Shown piece after piece: positions 1 to 7,687 of a stretch of 64,000 bases of DNA. Source of the stretch: Pseudomonas zanjanensis (GTDB taxonomy: Bacteria > Pseudomonadota > Gammaproteobacteria > Pseudomonadales > Pseudomonadaceae). The stretch is taken from contig NZ_JABWRB020000003.1 of the NCBI RefSeq assembly GCF_014268745.2, positions 434,001 to 498,000 of the forward strand, read 5' to 3'. How positions within the stretch are numbered: the first letter of the stretch is position 1; each line of letters begins with the position of its first letter. Both the position numbers and the translations under genes were made by a program. A model generated the notes under the pieces. That model was not told the DNA's origin. It made no database searches and was given only the letters and a program-made list of their open reading frames with translations.

Positions 1-1
1 C

Positions 2-991
2 CAGGACGTGCGTTCGGCCTACTGGCGCGCCATGGCCGCCGAGCGCCTGCTCAAGCAGATCGACAGCCTGATGGTCCGGGTCGAGGCGGCACGTGACAAC
101 AGCCAGAGCATGAGCGAACAGCGCATCGGCGACCCGGTGCAAGCCCTGGGTTACCAGCGTTCGCTGATCCAGGCCACCCGCCAACTGGAAGAGCAACGCC
201 GGGCGCTGTCCCTGGCCAAGACCGAACTGGCGACGCTGATCAACTTGCCCCTGGGCACCGAGCTGACCCTGGCGACCCAGGATGAATACACCATCCCGGA
301 ACTCAAGGTCGACCTGGCCCGTCTCGAACAGGAAGCCCTGGCCAGTCGTCCGGAATTGCGCGAGCAGGATTACCAGACCCGCATCACCGCTGCCGAAACC
401 CGCAAGGCCATGTTACGCCTGCTGCCGGGGCTGGAGTTTTCCGCCGGCGGGCACTACGACAGCAACTCGTTTTTGGTGGAACAAGGCTGGGCCGACTATG
501 GCGTGAAAGTCACCTGGAACCTGTTCAACGTGATCTCCGCCCCGGCGGCCATCGACGTGGCCAAGGCCGGTGAAGAAGTGGCGTCGGCGCGCCGCCAGGC
601 GATGTCGATTGCCGTGCTGGCGCAGCTGTACGTGGCCAATGCCAACTATCGCGAAGCCCTGCGCCAGTTCAAGACCAGCCAGCAACTGTCGGACATCGAT
701 GGGCAGATTGTCGGTCAATTGCGTAGCCGTCACCAGGCTGCCGGCATTGGCGAGTTGGACCTGATCCAGGGTGAACTGAACACCTTGCAGGCCGACCTGC
801 GTCGGGACTTGGCTTATGCCGACCTGCGCAACGCCTACGGGCAGATCTTTGCCAGCGCCGGCCTCGATCCACTGCCGAACGAAGTGCAATCGACCGAGGT
901 CCAGTCGATTGCCACGGCGCTGGCCAACCGCGAAGCGGCCTGGGCCCAGGGTGATATCACGCTGCCGAAGCCTGCCACGGTGACTCAATAA
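2..991 (+). CDS. TolC-family outer membrane efflux protein, 5' part outside the window
   Basis: This is the C-terminal part (about 330 residues) of an outer-membrane channel protein of the TolC/OEP family. The reading frame is open from base 2, so the gene starts before the window; the internal GTG at 8 is not a convincing start. Long alpha-helical stretches rich in Ala, Gln, Glu and Arg, with the repeat-like order helix, short beta segment, helix, are typical of the periplasmic barrel. Such proteins form the exit duct for RND, ABC or type I secretion systems. It ends 12 bases before the dioxygenase gene, so it probably heads or sits inside the same operon. The cognate inner-membrane transporter is not visible. 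Confidence 0.85.
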   Translation, partial: QDVRSAYWRAMAAERLLKQIDSLMVRVEAARDNSQSMSEQRIGDPVQALGYQRSLIQATRQLEEQRRALSLAKTELATLINLPLGTELTLATQDEYTIPELKVDLARLEQEALASRPELREQDYQTRITAAETRKAMLRLLPGLEFSAGGHYDSNSFLVEQGWADYGVKVTWNLFNVISAPAAIDVAKAGEEVASARRQAMSIAVLAQLYVANANYREALRQFKTSQQLSDIDGQIVGQLRSRHQAAGIGELDLIQGELNTLQADLRRDLAYADLRNAYGQIFASAGLDPLPNEVQSTEVQSIATALANREAAWAQGDITLPKPATVTQ

Positions 992-1003
992 CCGGGCGCA
1001 GCC

Positions 1004-1792
1004 ATGATGATGCGCCCGGCGTTTTCCCGGCTGCCGGTGGCGGTGAACCTGCCGTTGCTGTTGCACGCACTGGCGGCCATTGACGACGCACGTTGGCAGG
1101 GGCACTTCAACAGCGCCTATCACAGCGGCGACTGGAGCGGCGTGGCGCTGATATCGGCGGCCGATGCCGTTACCGAACTGTCGCCCGGGCACGGTCAGCC
1201 CGTGCATCGCGCGCCTTGGACAGCGGACAGTCGCTGGCAAGAGGCATTGCATGACTGGCCCCTGGAGATCGTCTCGGCCCGGCTGCTGCGGTTGGGCCCC
1301 GGTGGGCGCATCCACGAGCATCGCGACTATGATCTGGGCGGGCCGGATGCTGATCTGCGCCTGCACGTGCCGCTGCTCAGCCCACCTGACGTGGATTTTT
1401 TCCTGGATGGACACATTATTCCGATGACGGCCGGCGAGTGCTGGTTTCTCGACCTGGCGCGGCCCCATCGCGTTGTGAATCGAAGTGCTCATTCGCGGGT
1501 TCACCTGGTGCTCGATTGTCGCCCCGGGCCGTGGCTGGCCCAGCAGATTGCCGATGGGCTACCCACCACACCCGCCGCGGGCGTCGGGCCAAGCGACTTT
1601 GTCCGTTTTCAGCAGCGCGTGGGAACGGATCCTCATCTCGCGCGAACCTTGCAGAACTTGCATGAGCTGGACGCTTTTTTTGACTCTGCCCTGGCACTGG
1701 GGGCCGAACAAGGGCTTCACTTCACCCGGGAGGAATTGCGGGCTGCGATGCGCACCGGTCGCCAGCAGTGGAGAAACCAGTGGAAGACCTGA
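1004..1792 (+). CDS. Aspartyl/asparaginyl beta-hydroxylase-type dioxygenase
   Basis: A 262-residue protein with the cupin core of the Asp/Asn beta-hydroxylase family, which uses Fe(II), oxygen and 2-oxoglutarate to hydroxylate side chains. The metal site is readable: GGRIHEHRDYDLG around residues 100-112 (H106 and D108), and H155 in RPHRVVN, with a conserved Arg ten residues later. There is no signal peptide, so it acts in the cytoplasm. Three consecutive ATG codons (1004, 1007, 1010) could start it; no clear Shine-Dalgarno decides. Its 3' end overlaps the sulfotransferase gene. That pairing suggests hydroxylation followed by sulfation of one substrate, which is inference. The substrate could be a peptide or a small molecule. 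Confidence 0.8.
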   Translation: MMMRPAFSRLPVAVNLPLLLHALAAIDDARWQGHFNSAYHSGDWSGVALISAADAVTELSPGHGQPVHRAPWTADSRWQEALHDWPLEIVSARLLRLGPGGRIHEHRDYDLGGPDADLRLHVPLLSPPDVDFFLDGHIIPMTAGECWFLDLARPHRVVNRSAHSRVHLVLDCRPGPWLAQQIADGLPTTPAAGVGPSDFVRFQQRVGTDPHLARTLQNLHELDAFFDSALALGAEQGLHFTREELRAAMRTGRQQWRNQWKT

Positions 1793-2721
1793 ATCTGCAC
1801 GGCTGGTTGCCGATCAGCGTATGGCAAGAGGCCGGGCAGTGGCGGGTCGATTGGTGCTGGTTCGGCGACATGCGACTGTCACAGCCGTTCTTTGGAGATG
1901 CGGTGGAAGACGCCCTGCGCCTGCCCTTCAACCAGGCGTTCCGCCGCCAGACACCTTTGGAGGTGCTCGGTCAGTGGCAACGACAAAGCCCGGGCCTGGC
2001 GCCCAATGCGTTCATTTTCCATGCCTCCCGTTGCGGCTCGACATTGATCAGCCAGATGCTTGCCCAATTGGACCATCACATCGTCATTTCGGAACCACCG
2101 CCCCTGGATACGCTGCTGCGCAGTGATTTGCCGTTGCCCGAGCGGTGCGTGGCGCTCAAGGGCTTGATGTCGGCCTATGGGCAGCGCCGCCGAGGCGTGG
2201 AGCAACGGCTGGTGGTCAAGCTCGACGCCTGGAACATCGGTGAACTGCCGTTGTTGCGTGAGTGCTTTCCCGACACGCCCTGGTTGTTCGTGTACCGCGA
2301 CCCCTTGGAAATCTCGGTCTCCCACCTGCGCCGTCCCGGCATGCACATGGTGCCGGGGATGATCGGGGCGACGGTCCTGGATGATGGATTGCCGTTCGCC
2401 GGCCAGGAAGATTTCATCCCGCGCCGGGTGGGACGGTTATTGGCGACCGGCTTGGACCACTGCCAGGCATTGGCTGGGATGGCGGTCAACTACACCGAAC
2501 TGCCTGAGGCGATGACGGGCAGGCTGGCGGCGTTTTTCGGCCTCGATGAAGGGCAGTACAAACAAGTGTTCGCAGCGGTCGGGCAACATGCCAAGCAGCC
2601 GGCGCAGGTGTTTGTTGGCGACAGCGAGGACAAGCGCCGGGAGGCTTCGGCGCTGTTGCGTGAGCGGGTCCTGCGCTGGGCGCAGGAGCCTTACGAGGCG
2701 TTGAAGTCACTCTCTCCGTAG
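1780..2721 (+). CDS. PAPS-dependent sulfotransferase family protein
   Basis: A sulfotransferase-family protein of 313 residues that should move a sulfuryl group from PAPS to a hydroxyl acceptor. Counting from the alternative GTG at 1768, the 5'-phosphosulfate loop is SRCGST at about residues 87-92. The 3'-phosphate site is YRDP at about 176-179, followed by S183. The GTG at 1780 is chosen because GGAG lies six bases before it; the GTG at 1768 has no such site. Either start overlaps the upstream dioxygenase gene, so the two are translationally coupled. No signal peptide. A REP follows 20 bases after the stop. The acceptor is unknown. Confidence 0.75.
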   Translation: MEDLNLHGWLPISVWQEAGQWRVDWCWFGDMRLSQPFFGDAVEDALRLPFNQAFRRQTPLEVLGQWQRQSPGLAPNAFIFHASRCGSTLISQMLAQLDHHIVISEPPPLDTLLRSDLPLPERCVALKGLMSAYGQRRRGVEQRLVVKLDAWNIGELPLLRECFPDTPWLFVYRDPLEISVSHLRRPGMHMVPGMIGATVLDDGLPFAGQEDFIPRRVGRLLATGLDHCQALAGMAVNYTELPEAMTGRLAAFFGLDEGQYKQVFAAVGQHAKQPAQVFVGDSEDKRREASALLRERVLRWAQEPYEALKSLSP

Positions 2722-2740
2722 CGGATTCAAACCCGCTTTT

Positions 2741-2847
2741 GTGGCGAGGGAGCTTGCTCCCGCTCGGTTGCGCAGCAACCGCAAAGTCGTGGGGCCGCTT
2801 CGCCCGAAGCGTCGGACCGGCCCAGCGGGAGCAAGCCCCCTCGCCAC
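2741..2847. repeat. REP pair, family A
   Basis: Two inverted REP units (GTGGCGAGGGAGCTTGCTCC and its complement) flank a variable middle of about 60 bases. Each unit can also fold on itself. It lies in the gap between the sulfotransferase and DUF2789 genes. Confidence 0.9.
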
Positions 2848-2919
2848 GGTGTGCTCAGCTCCAAGGGACTAGACTGCAGGAATAGCGCCCAGCCATTCAT
2901 TCATGCCCAGGAGTCCCGC

Positions 2920-3165
2920 ATGGAAACCCCGATCCATACACTTCCCGCCCTGTTCAAACAACTCGGCCTGCCTGACGACGCCGTCAGCATCGATCAATTC
3001 ATTGCCAGCCATTCGCCGCTCAAACCCGACCTGCGGCTTGCCGATGCGTTTTTCTGGAGCGAGAGCCAGCGGCAGTTGCTACGCGACGAAATCCTCGAGG
3101 ATGCGGACTGGGCCGTGGTGGTGGATCAACTCGACGTGCTGTTGCGCAAGGGCCGCAGTGAGTGA
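2920..3165 (+). CDS. DUF2789 family protein
   Basis: A small acidic protein of 81 residues that resembles the DUF2789 family, common in Pseudomonas and without an assigned function. It starts METPIHTLPALFKQLGLP and ends in a predicted helix with Asp/Glu-rich stretches. The ATG at 2920 is preceded by CAGGAG at good spacing; a longer in-frame start at 2851 would run into the REP and is rejected. No signal peptide or membrane segment. It stands alone between two REP pairs. Confidence 0.75.
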   Translation: METPIHTLPALFKQLGLPDDAVSIDQFIASHSPLKPDLRLADAFFWSESQRQLLRDEILEDADWAVVVDQLDVLLRKGRSE

Positions 3166-3174
3166 TGCACGAAC

Positions 3175-3266
3175 CTGTGGGAGCGGGCTTGCTCGCGAAT
3201 GCGCCGTGTCAGGCAACATCAGCGTCAACTGACCCACCGCTTTCGCGAGCAAGCCCGCTCCCACAG
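3175..3266. repeat. REP pair, family B
   Basis: Inverted units TGTGGGAGCGGGCTTGCTCG / CGAGCAAGCCCGCTCCCACA around a short centre, just after the DUF2789 stop. This family differs from family A in sequence but has the same REPIN-like architecture. Confidence 0.9.
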
Positions 3267-3279
3267 AGATACACGATTA

Positions 3280-3345
3280 TTCTTTATTGTTATTAACAAA
3301 TAGCTTCTTATTCCTTAAGTAATATACCTCTCCTCCCTATACTCG
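3280..3345 (+). promoter_or_regulatory. AT-rich upstream region with TATTCCTTAA motif
   Basis: An AT-rich island in otherwise GC-rich DNA, upstream of the hydrolase and sigma-54-type genes. TATTCCTTAA at 3309-3318 is the exact reverse complement of TTAAGGAATA at 5104-5113 upstream of metQ. A binding site for a sulfur regulator is an inference. Confidence 0.4.
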
Positions 3346-3374
3346 TCCGGGAACAGACACGCAGGAGAGCACCC

Positions 3375-3956
3375 ATGCGCAACGAATCGATTCGCTACCT
3401 GATTGTGCCGGGCTGGCAAGGATCGCCGGAAAATCATTGGCAAACCCACTGGCAGAACAGCCTGCCCAACAGCGCCCGGGTCGAGCAGGCCGACTGGGTC
3501 ACGCCCCGGCGTGAGGACTGGGTCGCGGCGCTGGCCGAGGCCGTGGCCGCCGACAGCACGCCGGTGATCCTGATTGCCCATAGCCTGGGCTGCATCACGG
3601 TGGCCCATTGGGCCGCCACCGCACCGGTGCACTTCCTGCGGCAGGTGCGGGGGGCGTTGCTGGTGGCGCCGGCGGATGTCGAGCGGCCGGCCTGCGTCCC
3701 GGCGCTGCGCAACTTCGCGCCGATTCCCAATGATCTGCTGCCGTTCCCAAGCCAAGTGGTCAGCTCCGACAACGACGCCGCCGTGAGCGCCCCGCGCGCC
3801 TTGGAGCTGGCCCGCAACTGGGGTGCCGAGGCCGGGATCCTGTCAGGGGCGGGGCATATCAATGTGAAGTCTGGCCACCAGCGTTGGGAGCAGGGTTTCG
3901 CTTACCTCTACCGTCTGCAAAACCGCATGGAGCATCACGCCCTGCGTCGCGCCTGA
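3375..3956 (+). CDS. RBBP9/YdeN-family alpha/beta hydrolase
   Basis: A 193-residue serine hydrolase of the RBBP9/YdeN family. The family start motif YLIVPGWQGSPENHWQTHW is at residues 8-26, and the nucleophile elbow AHSLGC places the catalytic serine near residue 73. An Asp before the C-terminal part and His in GAGHINVKSGH complete the triad. No signal peptide. Start chosen from GGAGAG before the ATG. The sigma-54-type gene follows 47 bases later, so the two may be co-transcribed. The neighbouring metQ-like gene hints at a link to sulfur-source use, but the substrate is unknown. Confidence 0.75.
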   Translation: MRNESIRYLIVPGWQGSPENHWQTHWQNSLPNSARVEQADWVTPRREDWVAALAEAVAADSTPVILIAHSLGCITVAHWAATAPVHFLRQVRGALLVAPADVERPACVPALRNFAPIPNDLLPFPSQVVSSDNDAAVSAPRALELARNWGAEAGILSGAGHINVKSGHQRWEQGFAYLYRLQNRMEHHALRRA

Positions 3957-4003
3957 ATTTTTAGCGCCCCCCGTCTCCCGGCGGCCTGGGGCGGGAGCCT
4001 GCC

Positions 4004-4939
4004 ATGAGTTTGCATGAAACCTTCGGTCAGCCCTTGCTGACCTTTCCCGATGCGGAGAAAAGCCCCCTGAGCATTCGCGCCAAGGCGCTGGTGTTCGTCG
4101 ATCCTCGTTCACGGCAGTTGCGCCAGGAATTGGAGCAACTGGCGCCCCGGGCGATTTCAGTGCTGATACGCGGCGAAACCGGTAGCGGCAAGGAACTGCT
4201 GGCCCGGCATATCCATCGCGAAAGCGATCGCGGCGGATTGTTTGTATCGGTCAATTGCGGCGCCATCAGCCCGACCTACGCCGACGCCGAACTGTTCGGC
4301 TATGCCGCCGGTAGCTACAGTGGTTCGGCCAGCAGCCGGGCCGGCTGGTTTGGTTCGGCCAACGGCGGCACTCTTTACCTGGATGAAATCGGCGACTTGC
4401 CGCTGCCGATCCAGATCAAGCTGCTGGCGGCCCTGGAGAACCATGAAGTCACCCGTGTCGGCGCTCATCAGCCCAGTCCGGTGGATGTCCGCCTGGTCGC
4501 GGCCACCAGCATCGACTTGGCGCAAGCGGTGGCGGCCGGGAAATTCCACGAACGGCTCTACCACTATCTGGGCGAAGGCCGGCTCGAACTGCCGGCCCTG
4601 CGCGAACGGGTGGGCGATATCCTGTCCCTGGCCGAATACTTCCTGGGCATCTACAGCCAGCGACTCGGCCTGGCCGTGCCGCTGATCAGTGAAGCCGCGC
4701 AACATGCCCTCGAACAGCACAGTTGGCCGGGCAATACCCGCGAACTGGAAAACGTCATTCATTTCGCGTTGCTGGTGAGCACGGGGGAGGAGATTTTGCC
4801 GGAGCATTTGAATCTGCCGTCCCAACCATCGGCCCTGGAGCTGATCGATCAGCAAGTGGCGCAGGTCATTGCCCAGGGGTCGGACGCCGAGCGTACAGCC
4901 CTCAAGGCGCTGCTCAATCAATTGAGCCAAACGCTCTAG
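4004..4939 (+). CDS. Sigma-54-type AAA+ domain protein without DNA-binding domain
   Basis: An AAA+ domain of the sigma-54 activator family, 311 residues. Walker A is GETGSGKE (57-64), Walker B GGTLYLDEIGD (121-131), and the sensor II segment WPGNTRELEN (241-250). The loop that normally reads GAFTGA and touches sigma-54 reads GSYSGS (103-108). After residue 270 there are only about 40 residues and no Fis-type helix-turn-helix; no N-terminal sensor domain is present either. It may be a degenerate activator, a partner of another regulator, or one that binds DNA through a partner. Related SfnR-type regulators control sulfone use in Pseudomonas, and a metQ-like gene follows, but assignment to SfnR is not safe. 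Confidence 0.75.
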   Translation: MSLHETFGQPLLTFPDAEKSPLSIRAKALVFVDPRSRQLRQELEQLAPRAISVLIRGETGSGKELLARHIHRESDRGGLFVSVNCGAISPTYADAELFGYAAGSYSGSASSRAGWFGSANGGTLYLDEIGDLPLPIQIKLLAALENHEVTRVGAHQPSPVDVRLVAATSIDLAQAVAAGKFHERLYHYLGEGRLELPALRERVGDILSLAEYFLGIYSQRLGLAVPLISEAAQHALEQHSWPGNTRELENVIHFALLVSTGEEILPEHLNLPSQPSALELIDQQVAQVIAQGSDAERTALKALLNQLSQTL

Positions 4940-4953
4940 ACCGGATACCCACC

Positions 4954-5048
4954 TGTGGCGAGGGAGCTTGCTCCCGCTCGGTTGCGCAGCGATCGCAAAA
5001 ATCTAGGGTCCGCTACGCGGCCCAGCGGGAGCAAGCTCCCTCGCCACA
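4954..5048. repeat. REP pair, family A
   Basis: Inverted family A REP units starting 14 bases after the sigma-54-type gene stop, before the AT-rich metQ upstream region. Confidence 0.9.
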
Positions 5049-5059
5049 AAAGCGTCGTC

Positions 5060-5135
5060 TTGTATATGAATAAAATGAATATGAACTTGAATAAAAGATA
5101 TTGTTAAGGAATAAAAAATATCGGTATTGTCCGCA
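5060..5135 (+). promoter_or_regulatory. AT-rich promoter region of metQ-like gene
   Basis: AT-rich stretch with TTAAGGAATA at 5104-5113, shared exactly (inverted) with 3309-3318 and in 9 of 10 positions with 43481-43490. Likely promoter/operator region of the metQ-like gene that starts at 5218. The regulator is not identified. Confidence 0.4.
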
Positions 5136-5217
5136 TCACGCCAGCGATAGCACTTCACTGGCACACCCACATTTAGCCGTCGTCCATGACGACCGTGATT
5201 TTCGATAAGGACACTGC

Positions 5218-6000
5218 ATGAAAAAGGTTCTGTTGTTCACCGCATTGGCGGCAGCCCTGGCCTCGGGCCTGGCCCAGGCCGCGGAGAAGCTGGTCGTGGC
5301 CGCCACGCCAGTACCCCACGCGGAAATCCTCGAGCTGATCAAGCCGGCCCTGGCTAAAGAAGGCGTGGATTTGCAGATCAAGGTTTTCACCGACTACGTC
5401 CAACCCAACGTACAAGTCGACCAGAAACGCCTGGACGCCAACTACTTCCAGACCTTGCCCTACCTCAAGAGCTTCAACGAAGGCAAAGGCACCCACCTGG
5501 TGACGGTCATCGGCGTGCACGTCGAACCGTTTGGCGGCTACTCGAAAAAGGTCAAGAGCCTGGCTGAGCTGAAGGACGGCGCAACCATCGCCATCCCTAA
5601 CGAAGGCAGCAACAGCGGCCGTGCGCTGATCCTGCTGCAGAAGGCTGGCCTGATCACACTCAAGGATCCGAAAAACGCCCTGGCGACGCCGAAGGACATT
5701 GCCGAGAACCCTAAGAACTTCAAGTTCAAGGAACTGGAATCGGCCATGCTGCCGCGTGTGTTGGATCAGGTCGACCTGGACATGATCAACACCAATTACG
5801 CCTTGGAAGCAGGTCTTAACCCGGCCAAGGACGCCTTGGTGATCGAAGGTGCGGATTCGCCTTACGTGAACTTCCTGGTGGCCCGTCCGGACAACAAGGA
5901 CAGCCCGGCCATCCAGAAACTGGCCAAGGCCCTGACCAGCCCTGAAGTGAAGGCGTTCATCGAGAAGAAATACAGCGGCGCGGTACTGCCGGCGTTCTGA
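5218..6000 (+). CDS. MetQ/NlpA-family periplasmic binding protein
   Basis: Substrate-binding protein of the methionine ABC family (NlpA/MetQ), 260 residues. It has a Sec signal peptide (about residues 1-21, cut near AQA/AE) but no lipobox cysteine, so it should be soluble in the periplasm instead of a lipoprotein. Family motifs: VPHAEILE, DYVQPN, LDANYFQ, IPNEGSNSGRALILLQ. It is monocistronic here, with its own terminator, and has no adjacent permease or ATPase; the metNI genes at 36.7-38.5 kb could serve it. The substrate could be D/L-methionine or another sulfur compound. Confidence 0.85.
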   Translation: MKKVLLFTALAAALASGLAQAAEKLVVAATPVPHAEILELIKPALAKEGVDLQIKVFTDYVQPNVQVDQKRLDANYFQTLPYLKSFNEGKGTHLVTVIGVHVEPFGGYSKKVKSLAELKDGATIAIPNEGSNSGRALILLQKAGLITLKDPKNALATPKDIAENPKNFKFKELESAMLPRVLDQVDLDMINTNYALEAGLNPAKDALVIEGADSPYVNFLVARPDNKDSPAIQKLAKALTSPEVKAFIEKKYSGAVLPAF

Positions 6001-6030
6001 TTCGCGCGGTTAACCCTGTTACGGTTTCAA

Positions 6031-6063
6031 ACGTCGACGGCTGATACAGCGTCGGCGTTTTTT
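6031..6063 (+). terminator. Rho-independent terminator after metQ-like gene
   Basis: Stem ACGTCGAC / GTCGGCGT (one G-T pair), extended by GCTG/CAGC past a bulged G, followed by a run of six T. It begins 31 bases after the stop codon. Confidence 0.75.
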
Positions 6064-6101
6064 ATGCTCGAAAGATTGCTTGGGTCAGGGACCGGATTAC
6101 C

Positions 6102-6224
6102 TGTGGCGAGGGAGCTTGCTCCCGCTCGGCTGCGCAGCAGTCGCAAAACCCGCTAATGCGATCTACGTGAAGGACTGCTGGGGGCCTGCTACGCAGGCCA
6201 GCGGGAGCAAGCTCCCTCGCCACA
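6102..6224. repeat. REP pair, family A
   Basis: Inverted family A units with a longer centre (about 75 bases), downstream of the metQ terminator. Confidence 0.9.
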
Positions 6225-6240
6225 AGATCAAACGCGCAAA

Positions 6241-6336
6241 TCAGGCCACCCTGGTCTTCAACGCCCGGCGCAACGCCACCAATAATTTCACTATTTCCTG
6301 CGGTTCCAGTCGTTGCGGCACTTTCACGTCAGCCAT
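6241..6336 (-). CDS. Possible 31-residue basic small protein
   Basis: A short ORF beginning MADVKVPQRLEPQEIVK and ending in a basic, helix-forming tail (LLVALRRALKTRVA). AAGGAAG lies seven bases before the ATG, which is a good ribosome site. It lies downstream of, and on the same strand as, the ATPase gene, 165 bases after that gene's stop. No family is recognised. It could be a real microprotein or chance; conservation would decide. Confidence 0.35.
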   Translation of the reverse strand: MADVKVPQRLEPQEIVKLLVALRRALKTRVA

Positions 6337-6458
6337 TTTTTTCTTCCTTGTAATGGTGAGGGGATGTCGAATAGATCCTCCCTGCGGCGCAAGGAAAATA
6401 GTCGTCTTTGTCCTAACCGGCAAATCCGGGAACAGTTCTGTGCTCGCTGAAGGCCTAC

Positions 6459-6482
6459 GGTGGGAGCGAGCCTGCTCGCGAT
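6459..6482. repeat. Solitary REP unit, family B
   Basis: One unpaired unit, GTGGGAGCGAGCCTGCTCGCG, between the small ORF and the 3' end of the ATPase gene. Confidence 0.75.
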
Positions 6483-6501
6483 TCGGTTGATCAGGCGCCA
6501 T

Positions 6502-7662
6502 TCAATCCGGCCAATGCCACGCCGGCTCATCCAACGCCCGCTGCCCGACAATCCCGGTCTGTCCAAGGTCTTTCTCCAGCACGATGCAATTGCACTGTTC
6601 ATCCTGTTCCAGCGCGGCAATCAGGCGCGAGGCATGGGACACCACCCAGACCTGGCAATTGGCCGAGGCACGGATGATCAACCGCGCCAGGGCCGGCAAC
6701 AGGTCGGGGTGCAGGCTGGTTTCCGGTTCGTTGAGCACCATCAGCGAGGGCGGTCTGGGCGTGAGCAGGGCGGCCACCAGCAACAGATAGCGCAAGGTCC
6801 CGTCCGACAGTTCGGCGGCGGACAGCGGTCGCAGCAGGCCGTGCTGCTGGAACGCGATGGCGAAACGTCCGCCTTGCAGCTTATCGATATGCAGTCGGGC
6901 GCCGGGGAACGCGTCACCGATGGCCGCATGCAAGGCCTCGACGTCACCGATTTCAAGAATGGTCTGCAGCGCGGCGGCCAGATCCCGCCCATCGTGATGC
7001 AGCACCGGCGTGCGGGTGCCCAGTTGTGGTTGGCGCACCGGGGCGTCGGCGTCGCTGCGAAAGTGATCGTAGAAGCGCCAGCGACGAATGAACTCGCGCA
7101 TCTGCAGGACCTCCGGCGAAGCGCGCAGGCTGCCGACCTGGTCGAACAGGCTGTCGAAGGTGGGCGTGTGCTGGGTCAGTACATCCCATGAACGGCCTTC
7201 GCGGGCACGGATCATCGGCCCGTTGCGGTCCACCAGCAGGCTGGCCGGTCGAAACACCGGGCCGGCCCAGATGCATTCACGCTTGATTTCGGGGTCCAGG
7301 GAAAACGCTGAGCGACTGGGCTCCGGCAGGCCCAGGGCGATGGAGTAGCTGAAGTCTTCGCCGGCGAAGCCCAGGCGCAGGCGCTTGGTGCCCTGGCGCA
7401 CAACCGCCTGGACCGGCACCTCACCGTTACGCATGCGGCGGCTGATTTCCTCCGGCCCGGCCCAGAAGGTCGAGTCCAGTCCGCCTTCCCGGGCCAGGGC
7501 GTTGACCACCCCGCCCTGGGCCGTTTCCGACAGCAGCCGAAGGGCGCGATACAGATTGGATTTGCCACTGCCGTTGGGCCCGGTGATCAGGTTCAGCCGG
7601 CCCAGGGGGATGACCAGTTTATTGATCGATCGATAGTTGGCCACCGCCAATGTCTTGAGCAT
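6502..7662 (-). CDS. RecF/SMC-like AAA ATPase
   Basis: An ABC-type ATPase head of 386 residues, related to the AAA_21/RecF-like group. Walker A GPNGSGKS is at residues 28-35, a signature-like segment LSDGTLRYLLL lies near 285, Walker B LMVLNEPETSLHPDL follows, and an H-loop VVSHASRLI comes just before the end. The opening LKTLAVANYRSINKL is the usual start of this family. The coiled coil is very short and there is no TOPRIM nuclease domain as in OLD proteins. No obvious partner gene except a possible small ORF downstream. A role in DNA metabolism or defence is possible but unproven. Confidence 0.75.
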   Translation of the reverse strand: MLKTLAVANYRSINKLVIPLGRLNLITGPNGSGKSNLYRALRLLSETAQGGVVNALAREGGLDSTFWAGPEEISRRMRNGEVPVQAVVRQGTKRLRLGFAGEDFSYSIALGLPEPSRSAFSLDPEIKRECIWAGPVFRPASLLVDRNGPMIRAREGRSWDVLTQHTPTFDSLFDQVGSLRASPEVLQMREFIRRWRFYDHFRSDADAPVRQPQLGTRTPVLHHDGRDLAAALQTILEIGDVEALHAAIGDAFPGARLHIDKLQGGRFAIAFQQHGLLRPLSAAELSDGTLRYLLLVAALLTPRPPSLMVLNEPETSLHPDLLPALARLIIRASANCQVWVVSHASRLIAALEQDEQCNCIVLEKDLGQTGIVGQRALDEPAWHWPD

Positions 7663-7687
7663 GGGCAGACTCCTGCTGCGTGGGTTC

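Noticed and set aside
413..1504. 363-residue ORF on the minus strand across the TolC and dioxygenase genes
   Set aside because: Arg/His/Gln-rich composition, overlaps two well-supported genes on the other strand, no ribosome site.
2741..3266. Possible CRISPR array from repeated palindromes
   Set aside because: The repeats are inverted pairs with variable centres and are spread over the whole window, so they are REPs, not direct repeats with spacers.
6080..6490. 136-residue plus-strand ORF
   Set aside because: Reads through a REP pair; no ribosome site, and the opposite strand has the better small ORF.
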